Shown piece by piece: positions 1-8,157 of a DNA stretch of 64,000 nt. A program made the position numbers and the translations under genes. The notes beneath the pieces were generated by a model. The model was given only the letters and a program-made list of their open reading frames with translations, was not told the origin of the DNA and did no database searches. Position 1 is the first letter of the stretch, and every line of letters starts with the position of its first letter. This DNA is from Amaurobius ferox (taxonomy: Eukaryota; Arthropoda; Arachnida; Araneae; Amaurobiidae): assembly GCA_951213105.1 (NCBI GenBank), contig OX578136.1, positions 67,740,230-67,804,229 on the forward strand, read 5' to 3'.

Positions 1-2
1 AC

Positions 3-269
3 GAAAGTTTAAAACAAAGATATAATAGTAGAGTTTGTTATTATAATCGATTAAGAAGGAGATATAATATTTCTCAAGAAGTTGAGGATATGTTTTTAAA
101 ATTTTTAGATTTTATGTATTATGAGAAATCAATTAACTATTACTATTTTATGAAAAAGATTTGTGATATTTTTAATATTGAAAATAATATAAAAGTCCAA
201 AAAGTTAAAAAGAAATATGAAAAAATATGGAATGATTTCTTACAAAGTATTTCAAGAAATGTTTCCTAA
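3..269 (+). CDS. C-terminal part of an unidentified viral-type gene (5' end outside window)
   Basis: An open frame runs from the window edge for 88 codons to TAA at 267-269. It has the same extreme AT-rich codon use as the polymerase cluster downstream. The product is lysine- and tyrosine-rich, with a helical look, ends in N-V-S, and carries an aromatic run (N-Y-Y-Y-F-M-K-K) followed about 27 residues later by an I-W-x5-S-I ending. That spacing is weakly reminiscent of the C-terminus of the VLTF3-like late transcription factors of large DNA viruses, but the similarity is from memory and by eye; the gene may equally be something else. The last three codons lie inside the conserved motif that starts the next gene, which begins only 3 nt after this stop. 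Tight head-to-tail packing marks it as the first visible gene of the cluster. Confidence 0.7.
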   Translation, partial: ESLKQRYNSRVCYYNRLRRRYNISQEVEDMFLKFLDFMYYEKSINYYYFMKKICDIFNIENNIKVQKVKKKYEKIWNDFLQSISRNVS

Positions 270-276
270 TAAATGG
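257..276 (+). promoter_or_regulatory. Conserved gene-start motif, copy 1
   Basis: AAATGTTTCCTAATAAATGG. The ATG at motif positions 17-19 is the start codon of the 273-521 gene, and the motif also encodes the final N-V-S-stop of the preceding gene. Nearly identical 20-mers sit at the other three gene starts. It is read here as a promoter or initiator: TAAATG matches the core of poxvirus late promoters, while the embedded AATAAA could instead act as a poly(A) signal for the upstream gene. Confidence 0.75.
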
Positions 277-521
277 AGGTTACAAAAAAGTGCATACACT
301 GTTTGACTATGAAATCAGTAAATGAGTTTTACATATATCATAGAAATGGAAAAATTAATTTCCAAAGTCGTTGCAAATGTTGTGAATCCATAATTAAATA
401 TAAAAAAAATATATGTGAATGTGGAAAGCAATATACATATACACACAAAAAGAGACATTTGAAAAGTAATTATCACAGTAAGCATCTTCCAGGAAAAAGT
501 ATTACAAAAAATGTTTCCTAA
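273..521 (+). CDS. Small Cys/His (zinc-binding) viral-type protein
   Basis: An 82-residue protein. Residues 7-36 show C-x2-C ... C-x2-C spacing (K-C-I-H-C and R-C-K-C-C), as in the zinc ribbon or treble clef often found next to viral HNH-type or DNA-binding domains. Residues 48-70 form a second unit, C-E-C-G-K followed by H-x2-R-H-L-K-S-x2-H, resembling the C2H2-like motif of small proteins in large DNA viruses. DNA or RNA binding is an inference; no catalytic motif is seen. The start is fixed by the conserved motif at 257-276, 3 nt after the upstream stop. Its own stop lies 3 nt before the polymerase start, and its C-terminus N-V-S is written by the next motif copy. Confidence 0.75.
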   Translation: MEVTKKCIHCLTMKSVNEFYIYHRNGKINFQSRCKCCESIIKYKKNICECGKQYTYTHKKRHLKSNYHSKHLPGKSITKNVS

Positions 522-528
522 TAAATGG
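509..528 (+). promoter_or_regulatory. Conserved gene-start motif, copy 2 (polymerase gene)
   Basis: AAATGTTTCCTAATAAATGG, identical to copy 1 and preceded by a run of A. It overlaps the end of the Cys/His gene and supplies the polymerase ATG at 525. Because it overlaps coding sequence yet stays identical at the nucleotide level, selection on the DNA or RNA signal, rather than on the encoded N-V-S, is the simpler explanation. Confidence 0.78.
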
Positions 529-3500
529 AGTTTACATTAAAGTCAAAGACTATTAATGAACTTAGAAAAGTAGTAAAATTATTGAATATTAAACAACCTA
601 AAGGTTGTAAGAAGGTTGATTTAATTAAATTATTAACTAAATATATCAGAAAAACAGGTGAATATAAACCTGTTTTAGTAGATTTATTAAATTTAGATAT
701 ATCAAAATACGTAGAAAAAAAGAAGAAAATATTTATTAAAAAACATGAAAAACGTAATAAAATTAAAAAAATTTTTGATTCATTTAATTTGAAATTTGAT
801 AATAAGGAATTTAAACCAAAAGAAGAAAAGAAGATTAAAACAGAAGTGAATCTTAAAAAATTATTTACTCCTGATCTTACAGAACAATTGAAACAATTTA
901 TTAATGAACCTAAAAATAGACGTAAACTTAATAATATATTTAATTATTTTGGTTTGAAATATAAAGATGGTGAATTGGTAAAAAAGAAAGAAAAGATAGT
1001 AGAAGAAGTTAATCTTGAAGATTTATTTAAATCTGATTATGAAATTGTTCAAATTAGTCAAAAATATATTAAAAAATATGACACATACAGATATATTTAT
1101 AAAATTGAAGAAATCAATGAACTTAGACCTGAACAATATTATAACATCTTAAAGGATTTATTCAGAAAAGCTATTGGAAAAATAGAAGGAAAAGTAGATA
1201 TTATAGTACACAATCCTATATTAAGTCAACCTTTTCATCCTAAAATGATGCCAACTAGAGAGGCTTATGATACCTATTTAGATGTTTTAACACATAAAAT
1301 TGAATACAAAGAATTAGATATTAAAGAATGTACATTCAATTTTCATGTCATAGAATTACCACACGGTGGAAAACATCTAAAAATTCTCAAAGATGATGAT
1401 ATCATAAACAAAAAGAGTATTTGTCAAATTAAAAATAACGATAATATATGTTTAGCTAGATCTATTGTAGTTGCTCTATCTATTCAAAATCCTGAACTTT
1501 TATGTAAAAAATTGTATCATGAAACATTAACTAAAAATGACATTCTATATATTAAAAAAGGTAGAATATTACAAAAAAAGTTAGCTGAAAAATTACATGA
1601 AATGTGTGAAATACCATTAGAAATATGTAATTTAGAGCATGTTAAAATATTTGAAGAATACTTAAATATTCAAATTACTATATTTTGTAGAGAAAATTTT
1701 AATGAAAGAATATACAATGGCAGTTATAAAACTACTTGTATTTATATTTTAAAAAATAGAAATCACTTTGATGTGATTACATCTGTTACAGGATTTTTAG
1801 GAAAAAACAATTATTGTGATTACTGTAAGGTGAGTTATAAAAGAAGCGATCAGCATAAATGTTTATTAAAATGTGATAGGTGTTTTATAAAAGATAGTAA
1901 TTGTGAAGGAGATGATATCCAATGTAATGAATGTTTCCGAAGTTTTAAAGGTGAAAACTGTTTTGAAAATCATAAATTGTCTGTTTGTGAAAGACTATGG
2001 AAATGTTTAAAATGTAAGAGAAATATTAACAGAAATAAAAGAACACCTGAAGATCATAAATGTGGAGAGAGAGAGTGTAAAAATTGTAGACAATTGGTCT
2101 CAAAAAATCATAGGTGTTATATGAAAACAAAAAAAGCTAAGGGTAGTACATGTATAAATATTTGTTCAACTGGAGAATGGTGTAATATATGTCAAAAACA
2201 TAGATTTCCTGAAAATTATATGTATGGTAGTATATGTGAAAACAAATGTAGTAACGATAGAAAATGTAATGCATGCAAATATTCAGGATTTACACAAAAA
2301 TATATGTTTTTTGATGTTGAAACGAATCAAGAAACAGGAAACCATGAAGTCAATTTAATTATAAATCAAGAATTTTATGGAGAAGAAAACATATTTAAGA
2401 CTGAAAACGACTATTGTAAGTGGCTATTTGATAAGAAACATGCAGGTTATACCTTATTAGCTCATTATGGAAAAGGATTTGACTTTCAATTTATATCTAA
2501 ATACTGCTTTAAAAATAAAATTAAAGTTTTTACAATCTATCAAGGAAATAAACTCATTTATATGCATGCAAACGAATATAATATAAGATTTATAGATTCT
2601 ATAAATTTTACATTGATTCCATTAAGAAAATTCCCTAAAACGTTTGGATTAACAGAATTAGCAAAAGGATATTTTCCTCATTTGTTTAACACTATTAAAA
2701 ATCAAAATTATGTTGGAAAATATCCAGATAAATATTATTATGGTTATAATACTATGACTTTAGAAGATAGAGAATTGTTTAATAAATGGTACATATCTGT
2801 AAAAAATGAAATCTTTGATTTTCGAAAAGAAATTATAAAATACTGTAGGTCTGATGTAGATATTTTAAGAAAAGGATGTTTGGAATTGAGAAGATTATTT
2901 TTAGAAATAGCTAATATTGATCCTTTTAAATATGTTACATTAGCAGGTGTTTGTATGGCTATATTTAGAGATAAATTCATATCTGAAGGTACAATAGCTA
3001 TAGATGAAGAGATCATCAAACAAGATCAATACAGTAAAAAATCTATTGCTTGGTTAGATTATTTATCTCAAAAACATAAAATAAATATACAGCATGCTTT
3101 AAATGGAAGAGAGAAAAAAATAAAAATAGATAATAAAACTTATAAAGTAGATGGTTTTTATGATAATACAGTATATCAATTTCAAGGTTGTCATTGGCAT
3201 GGATGTAATAGTTGTTACAGAAAATCTACTTTAAATAAACAAAATCAAATATGTATGGCTGATTTATATGAAAAAACAAAAAAGATAAATAATAAGATAA
3301 AAGACGCAGGATATGAGTTAATTGAAATATGGGAATGTGATTTTGATAAAGATAAAGAAATTAAAAAATATATGAAAAAAGAATGGAAAAGAGATTTTAT
3401 AGAACCCTTAAATCCTAGAGATGCCTTCTATGGTGGTAGATGTGAACCAACCAAATTAAAATATGAAATGAAAAATAAAGAGAAAGGTCGATATATTGAT

Positions 3501-4748
3501 GTATGTTCACTCTATCCGACTGTAAATTATTTTGATTATTATCCAATTGGACATCCTAAAAAGATCTATAATCCTGAAAAATATGATGAGAATTGGTTTG
3601 GGATGATACAGTGTAAAGTACTTCCTCCTAGAAAATTATATCATCCTGTATTACCTTATAAAGAAGAAAAATTGATATTTAGTTTGTGTAAATCATGTTC
3701 AAAAACATTTAAATGTTGTCATTATGAAAAGAAAAAATGTAAAAAGTGTTATGAAATAAGAAATAAATTATGTAATCATACAGATGATGAAAGAAGTTTT
3801 ATAGGTACTTGGACTACGGATGAAGTCAATTTAGCTATAGAAAAAGGATATAAAATTTTAAATATATATGAAGTTTGGCATTTTGAAAAGAAAACAGATA
3901 AACTATTCAAAGAGTATGTCAAAATGTTTTTAAAAATTAAATTAGAAACAGATGATAAATTACCAAAAGACATTAATAATTATAAAAAGATTGTTAAAGA
4001 AAAATTAGATATTGAATTAGGTGAAATAAAAGAAAATCCTGGTATGAGATTTATAGCTAAAATCTGTTTAAACTCTTTATGGGGTAAGTTTGGACAAAGA
4101 AATAATATGAAACAAACTGAATATGTAATAGATTTGGAAGATTTTTATAGAATTATATTGAATGATGAAATTAAAGATTTGAATATGATATTTTTAAATG
4201 ATGATTGTGTACAAATGGATTATAAGATGAGAGATGAGTATACCCAGAATAATTTTAATACGAATATTTATATAGCAGTTTTTACAACTAGTTCTGCTAG
4301 AATAAGATTATATAAAATGCTTGATAAACTAGGAGATAAAGTAATGTATTATGATACAGATAGTATCGTTTATATTGATGATGGTACTAATAAAGTAAAA
4401 ACAGGTTGTATGTTAGGAGAATGGACAGATGAATTAGGTGAAGATAATTATATGACTACATGGATTTCTGGAGCCAGCAAAGATTATGGTTACATTCTTA
4501 ATGATGGATCTGTAAAAGGAAAAGTAAAAGGATTTAAGATGAGTTACGAGAGTGAAACTAAGCTTAGTTTCGATGAAAGAATGAAAACAATAACAGGTGA
4601 AACTGAATATATAGATGTAGAAATAAATCAGTTTCAAATACAAAAAGATAAAAATATTAAAGTGCATAAAATGAATAAAAGATACATGTTTAGATATGAT
4701 AAAAGAAGAATTTTAGATAATTTTGATACTGTACCATTTGGTTATTAA
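525..4748 (+). CDS. polB: Protein-primed-type family B DNA polymerase, Polinton/adintovirus/bidnavirus-like
   Basis: 1407 codons, uninterrupted. Order of parts: residues about 1-42, a SAP-like helix-turn-helix; about 45-290, lysine-rich; about 300-420, an OTU-like segment (N-D-N-x-C309-L-A-R-S, later N-H-F-D near 413); about 425-590, many C-x2-C and C-x-H knuckles; then the polymerase. Exonuclease motifs are F-D597-V-E599-T, G-F-D653-F and Y773-C-R-S-D777. A G-C-H-W-H-G-C box near 888 is typical of Polinton-type polymerases. Polymerase motifs are D992-V-C-S-L-Y-P (A), K1179-x3-N1183-S-L-W-G (B) and Y-D1277-T-D1279-S (C). All expected metal-binding acidic residues are present, so the protein could be active. 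The role is replication of a linear, protein-capped genome. The length exceeds most plain Polinton polymerases because of the N-terminal extension. The OTU call is tentative; the polymerase call is firm. The start is set by the motif at 509-528. Confidence 0.96.
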   Translation: MEFTLKSKTINELRKVVKLLNIKQPKGCKKVDLIKLLTKYIRKTGEYKPVLVDLLNLDISKYVEKKKKIFIKKHEKRNKIKKIFDSFNLKFDNKEFKPKEEKKIKTEVNLKKLFTPDLTEQLKQFINEPKNRRKLNNIFNYFGLKYKDGELVKKKEKIVEEVNLEDLFKSDYEIVQISQKYIKKYDTYRYIYKIEEINELRPEQYYNILKDLFRKAIGKIEGKVDIIVHNPILSQPFHPKMMPTREAYDTYLDVLTHKIEYKELDIKECTFNFHVIELPHGGKHLKILKDDDIINKKSICQIKNNDNICLARSIVVALSIQNPELLCKKLYHETLTKNDILYIKKGRILQKKLAEKLHEMCEIPLEICNLEHVKIFEEYLNIQITIFCRENFNERIYNGSYKTTCIYILKNRNHFDVITSVTGFLGKNNYCDYCKVSYKRSDQHKCLLKCDRCFIKDSNCEGDDIQCNECFRSFKGENCFENHKLSVCERLWKCLKCKRNINRNKRTPEDHKCGERECKNCRQLVSKNHRCYMKTKKAKGSTCINICSTGEWCNICQKHRFPENYMYGSICENKCSNDRKCNACKYSGFTQKYMFFDVETNQETGNHEVNLIINQEFYGEENIFKTENDYCKWLFDKKHAGYTLLAHYGKGFDFQFISKYCFKNKIKVFTIYQGNKLIYMHANEYNIRFIDSINFTLIPLRKFPKTFGLTELAKGYFPHLFNTIKNQNYVGKYPDKYYYGYNTMTLEDRELFNKWYISVKNEIFDFRKEIIKYCRSDVDILRKGCLELRRLFLEIANIDPFKYVTLAGVCMAIFRDKFISEGTIAIDEEIIKQDQYSKKSIAWLDYLSQKHKINIQHALNGREKKIKIDNKTYKVDGFYDNTVYQFQGCHWHGCNSCYRKSTLNKQNQICMADLYEKTKKINNKIKDAGYELIEIWECDFDKDKEIKKYMKKEWKRDFIEPLNPRDAFYGGRCEPTKLKYEMKNKEKGRYIDVCSLYPTVNYFDYYPIGHPKKIYNPEKYDENWFGMIQCKVLPPRKLYHPVLPYKEEKLIFSLCKSCSKTFKCCHYEKKKCKKCYEIRNKLCNHTDDERSFIGTWTTDEVNLAIEKGYKILNIYEVWHFEKKTDKLFKEYVKMFLKIKLETDDKLPKDINNYKKIVKEKLDIELGEIKENPGMRFIAKICLNSLWGKFGQRNNMKQTEYVIDLEDFYRIILNDEIKDLNMIFLNDDCVQMDYKMRDEYTQNNFNTNIYIAVFTTSSARIRLYKMLDKLGDKVMYYDTDSIVYIDDGTNKVKTGCMLGEWTDELGEDNYMTTWISGASKDYGYILNDGSVKGKVKGFKMSYESETKLSFDERMKTITGETEYIDVEINQFQIQKDKNIKVHKMNKRYMFRYDKRRILDNFDTVPFGY

Positions 4749-4750
4749 AA

Positions 4751-4770
4751 AAATGTTTACTAATAAATGA
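4751..4770 (+). promoter_or_regulatory. Conserved gene-start motif, copy 3
   Basis: AAATGTTTACTAATAAATGA, one internal C-to-A change and a final G-to-A change from copies 1 and 2. It lies wholly in the 18-nt gap after the polymerase stop and ends in the ATG of the 4767-5012 gene. Its conservation outside coding sequence shows that the signal is kept for itself. Confidence 0.78.
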
Positions 4771-5012
4771 ATGAGTGTTTAGGTGATATTCGAGCTTTAA
4801 ATTTTACAAATTCTGAAGAAATTTACTATATGACTTATCTTTGTGAAGAATTGTATGATTTGTATATAAAATATGATCATACTAAAAAACTATTATCAGA
4901 AAGTTTTCAAAGGTTGACTGAATTAATTGAAAAAGAAGAAAATGAAGATATTAAATTGAATGGATTAGGAGTTTTATATGTTATTTCAAAGAATTTATTC
5001 TATTGGTCATGA
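4767..5012 (+). CDS. Small acidic helical protein, unidentified
   Basis: An 81-residue protein, Glu/Leu/Tyr-rich, with a likely amphipathic helix around residues 35-60 (Lys/Leu/Glu spacing) and no Cys knuckles, signal peptide or clear membrane segment. I do not recognise a family. The start codon is the ATG inside the conserved motif; a second in-frame-looking ATG four bases later is in another frame. It sits between the polymerase and a possible ssDNA-binding protein, so a replication accessory role is a guess from context only. Confidence 0.65.
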   Translation: MNECLGDIRALNFTNSEEIYYMTYLCEELYDLYIKYDHTKKLLSESFQRLTELIEKEENEDIKLNGLGVLYVISKNLFYWS

Positions 5013-5021
5013 ATTTATAAA

Positions 5022-5041
5022 AAATGTTTACTAATAAATGG
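5022..5041 (+). promoter_or_regulatory. Conserved gene-start motif, copy 4
   Basis: AAATGTTTACTAATAAATGG, in the 25-nt gap after the stop at 5010-5012. It supplies the ATG at 5038. No further copy is seen after 5322, which fits the end of the gene cluster. Confidence 0.78.
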
Positions 5042-5322
5042 AAGAGTTCAATAGACTGAGAGGTTATCCCAAGACGTTTAAATTAAATGATTTATATCCT
5101 GGGGAATATGATCTGATATCATTGAAAAAAATTAAAACTAAATTTGGAGATACAGTAATCGCAAAGTTATATGTGGAAGTTGAAGAAAAAGATTATTACC
5201 TAGCGAATAAGCATGGAATACTTTCTGATGAATCAATATATAAAATCAATAAAGGTAGATATATATTTAAGTATTCAGGTATGATTAATGATAAATATGA
5301 ATATGAATTAGAGAAAGCTTAA
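5038..5322 (+). CDS. Small possible OB-fold, ssDNA-binding-like protein
   Basis: A 94-residue protein. The pattern is Y-P-G-E-Y-D-(hydrophobic), then K-K-I-K-T-K-F-G-D-T-V-I-A-x-L, an acidic loop, L-S-D-E-S-I-Y-K-I-N, and a final beta-rich stretch ending Y-E-Y-E-L-E. The K-T-K-x-G-x-x-V-x-A core with alternating hydrophobics resembles small OB-fold-like proteins seen beside Polinton- and bidnavirus-type polymerases in invertebrate genomes; this is recognition from memory. Single-strand binding during replication would suit its place downstream of the polymerase. The start is fixed by motif copy 4. It is the last gene of the cluster; AT-rich non-coding DNA follows. Confidence 0.7.
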   Translation: MEEFNRLRGYPKTFKLNDLYPGEYDLISLKKIKTKFGDTVIAKLYVEVEEKDYYLANKHGILSDESIYKINKGRYIFKYSGMINDKYEYELEKA

Positions 5323-6168
5323 ATTTTATATTTTTAATCTCTAATTGAAGGTCTCTTTTTGATTATTTAACATCTTTAAAACTATCTATAGATATTAAAA
5401 GTCATAATTTATATTATTTTCTTCCAAATAAATCTACGTTTTTTATCTCTAACAAACGTGTGGTAATCATTGCCACGCGTTGATTCTATAAATTCTAATA
5501 TTATTCTCATCTGACAATATATTTTAAGTTCTTGACTTTTTAAATGATTGTTTTGATATTACACCTATAGATGGCAGCACTCTAACCTCTTTTGATTATT
5601 TAATTCTTTAAAACTATTTCTTTGGTTCTTTTATCACCTATTTCATACTTATAATTTATCTGTTCATATATAATATTACCTATAAAACACGTCCGTAATT
5701 TCCAGACGTTCATCCCATAAATTCTAATAAAAGCTTTCTCTAATCTGTTTCAGAACGAAGCGACTTTGTTTATCAGTCAAATACAAACTTCCTCGTTACG
5801 TAACGGTTTTTATGATAGCAAAACGGATATTATAAACATTATTTTTTCCGATCAGATAAATTAAAATCTTTATTTTAAAATTTATCTCTTAAGACCTTAA
5901 ATGTATATTTTATATGTGTGAAGAGAAAATAATATATCTTATTACAGATTTTTTTCGTTAGATGGCAGCACTAAAAATGGATATATCTCATTTTAAAAAT
6001 ATATATATATAACGTTTTATAAACATAATATTCACTATTTTTTGATCAGATAAACTAAAACTATTGATCTTTAAAAGTATTCTGCTTGAAATATGACTGT
6101 TTTTCAAATTGTTTAAGTTGTTTTTTTCAAATGTAAAGGTTATATTAATGAATAGTTCTTCAAATTTT
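5323..6168. other. Non-coding right flank of the viral-type element, with internal imperfect repeats
   Basis: No supported gene. Several short segments recur: TAGATGGCAGCACT near 5568 and 5961; TTTTGATTATTTAA plus TTTAAAACTAT near 5356 and 5590; ATAAATTCTAATA near 5490 and 5717; GATCAGATAAA(T/C)TAAAA near 5850 and 6041. A small hairpin, AACGTGTGG with CCACGCGTT, lies at 5455-5481. The repeats make this more ordered than the surrounding DNA; it may be the terminal region of the integrated element, but no terminal inverted repeat can be tested because the other end is outside the window. Confidence 0.5.
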
Positions 6169-6345
6169 GCGTACCCATGGCATGCACGTAACGCGTGGGG
6201 CTAGCATACAAGAGGCCCCCGGTTCAAATCTCGCCCGGATTGTTAATCAATTCGGGTAGATGATTTATTGCCAAAAAATGACGTCAGTCGTTCTTGTCGT
6301 TGATCCAATAGAACGACACTCATCGAAATATAATAAGTGGTGGGT
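6169..6345 (+). mobile_element. tRNA-derived SINE
   Basis: A GC-richer patch with a pol III B box, GGTTCAAATCTCGCC (6221-6235), and an A-box-like stretch about 35 nt upstream (GTAACGCGTGGGGCTAGC). A tRNA-unrelated body follows with a small inverted repeat, GTCGTTCT with AGAACGAC, near 6288-6317. It cannot be folded as an intact tRNA gene. Ends and target duplication were not resolved. Confidence 0.6.
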
Positions 6346-6416
6346 TGAATCTGTGGGTTCATGTCCTGAATGTTTATATGTTTGTATTGTCCTTGGCTAG
6401 TGGACCTGATCCAAAG

Positions 6417-6479
6417 GGTGATCTGGAACTCTGGTTCTAGAATTCTAAAACAGCTGTGGAATCAGAGTTCCAGATCACC
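6417..6479. repeat. Inverted repeat, 17-bp perfect arms
   Basis: GGTGATCTGGAACTCTG at 6417-6433 pairs with CAGAGTTCCAGATCACC at 6463-6479 across a 29-nt loop. Short additional pairing (CTGATCC with GGGTCAG) extends it outward. Confidence 0.85.
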
Positions 6480-6984
6480 TTAGGGTCAGATGGGCCATTT
6501 TGTTATTTTTTTTAAAAATAACTCATTTTTTATAAATACCTATCCTTTGAATCTATAAACCTGAATATATATATTTTTTCCCCATTTATTTTAAAGGATT
6601 CATTTAGAAGTCCTCTTTTTTCACGCATTTGACTTTCATATAAATCCTTTTATTTTCACCGTAATTTACCTATGTATGGGGGGACTAACGGTCCCCTCAC
6701 TCTCAAAATGCCCCATAATGACTATCTTTGATATATTATATCTATAGATGACAGATATTAATTTTGATCAAAGATTTGGTCTCAGATAATATTCATCAAA
6801 GATAATATTCATATAACTCATTTTTTAAGTTAAAAAACATGAAATTTTAGAGTCTTAAAACTCTCTTGATTTTTGATTTTTTAAAAAAATACCCATTTTT
6901 TAATGATTTTATGTATTTTTGGATGATTTTATACATGCTTGGTCTCAGAGGTTGTCCTGAATCTTTGAAAATGTATAGGAATTT

Positions 6985-7035
6985 GTAGTATATGGGGCTG
7001 ACTCTGGGTGTCCCAGAGTCAGCCCCATATACTAC
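6985..7035. repeat. Perfect 24-bp hairpin with 3-nt loop
   Basis: Arms 6985-7008 and 7012-7035 are perfectly complementary and are separated only by TGT. The arm begins GTAGTATATGGGGC and ends GACTCTGGG. A transcript would form a very stable stem resembling a microRNA precursor or foldback relic; the sequence does not decide which. Confidence 0.9.
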
Positions 7036-7040
7036 TTATA

Positions 7041-7250
7041 GCCATACTAAAGGCCAAACAAAAACCTCCGTAAAACTTTACCGGAAATACCTAACATAGG
7101 CAGAAAAAAGCTCAAAAAATAATTAACAAACATTCAAAATTTTAACAATATTTAAAACAATCCAAAAACAAAAAGCCCTAGCCTACACCCAAGAAGGAGA
7201 GAAACTCCTAAAGAAACGAAATGACCCCCAGCAACAACACAACCAAAAAA
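7041..7250. repeat. A/C-rich segment, left part of an interrupted element
   Basis: The plus strand is rich in A and C and poor in T and G, unlike its surroundings. The same bias resumes at 8158 after the family A element, so 7041-7250 and 8158-8460 were probably one repeat before that insertion. The short open frames here share the bias and are not recognised. Confidence 0.45.
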
Positions 7251-8157
7251 ATTTGATGTGGGCAACACATGACTTTCCTTATATAATGTAATGAATTTAC
7301 TACTTTTACAGTAAATAAAATAGGTTTTTCTTATAGTAGATACTGATATTCTTTCCAAGATATTGAATTTTCAAAAAATAGTCGTCATTTTCATCGATTT
7401 AGCGTCATTTTTATCCATTTGGCGAGATTTTCGTTAATTTGGCAACATTTCAAAAAGTCGCCAAGTTGGCGACATTTCGCCAAATTCGTGCCAAGCGTTA
7501 TGCATTAAGAAATAAGTTATACTTACAGCAGATAAATGATTTTGGCGTTCAAATACAAATGTATTACTCAAAGTATCTTTTTTCATGAATGGAACGAGCT
7601 AGATCCACGATAATGATGTCACCCAATTTATCGCATGGTATTACATATGAAAAGTGAACATGTTTTTCAATAGGAAATATTTTTTTTATTTTATATGACT
7701 TTTTGATAATTTTTTTGAAAAATGTACAATATCTTGAGAACGGTTCATGTTAGCGTTCTAAAATTCACGCCAATCGTTTTCTAATAAAAAAATACATCAG
7801 AAATGTCTATTTGCGTAACTTTAATTAGCGGTTTTGATTTTTTGACGATTTTTTCAAAATTTCATTCGAAATTTTAGGGGGGTTCTGAACATTCAATTGC
7901 GTATAAAAACAATAGGCTTCCAGTGTTTACGGATTGTGATTTTTGTGCCAAATTTGGTTCGAATCGGTTCATTCGTTCGTCAGTTATCGTCTCCACAGAC
8001 TCACTGACACACACACACACACACAGACATCACTTTAAAAATGTTTGATTCGTGATCAGGGATGCTTGAAACGTACTCTCCCGTCGAAAACTCGAATTCG
8101 AATTTTAGACCCCGTCACAATACTTTCCTTATACATTATGTATATAAGGAAAGTAAT
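7251..8157 (+). mobile_element. Dispersed non-autonomous element, family A, copy 1
   Basis: About 0.9 kb, closely matching 40204-41119 in order and content. Termini carry an inverted repeat, ACTTTCCTTATATA near the left end and TATATAAGGAAAGT at the right end, after a leader TTGATGTGGGCAACACATG. Inside are a degenerate series of about 22-bp phrases with a palindrome GTCGCCAAGTTGGCGAC, the phrase ATCTTGAGAACGGTTCATG, a CA-rich microsatellite near 8006 and AAAACTCGAATTCGAATTTT near the end. No open frame of note. The class is uncertain: TIR-bearing MITE-like. Confidence 0.7.

Larger units (their letters stand above)
6346..7040. other. AT-rich spacer with two strong hairpins
   Basis: No gene seen. 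The hairpins at 6417-6479 and 6985-7035 are listed separately. T-runs and ATAT tracts make up most of the rest, with a local duplication of the phrase AAAGATAATATTCAT near 6790-6812. Confidence 0.5.

Noticed and set aside
2744..4667. Minus-strand frames of 65-91 codons inside the polymerase gene
   Set aside because: Shadows of the plus-strand polymerase coding sequence with hydrophobic, low-complexity translations.
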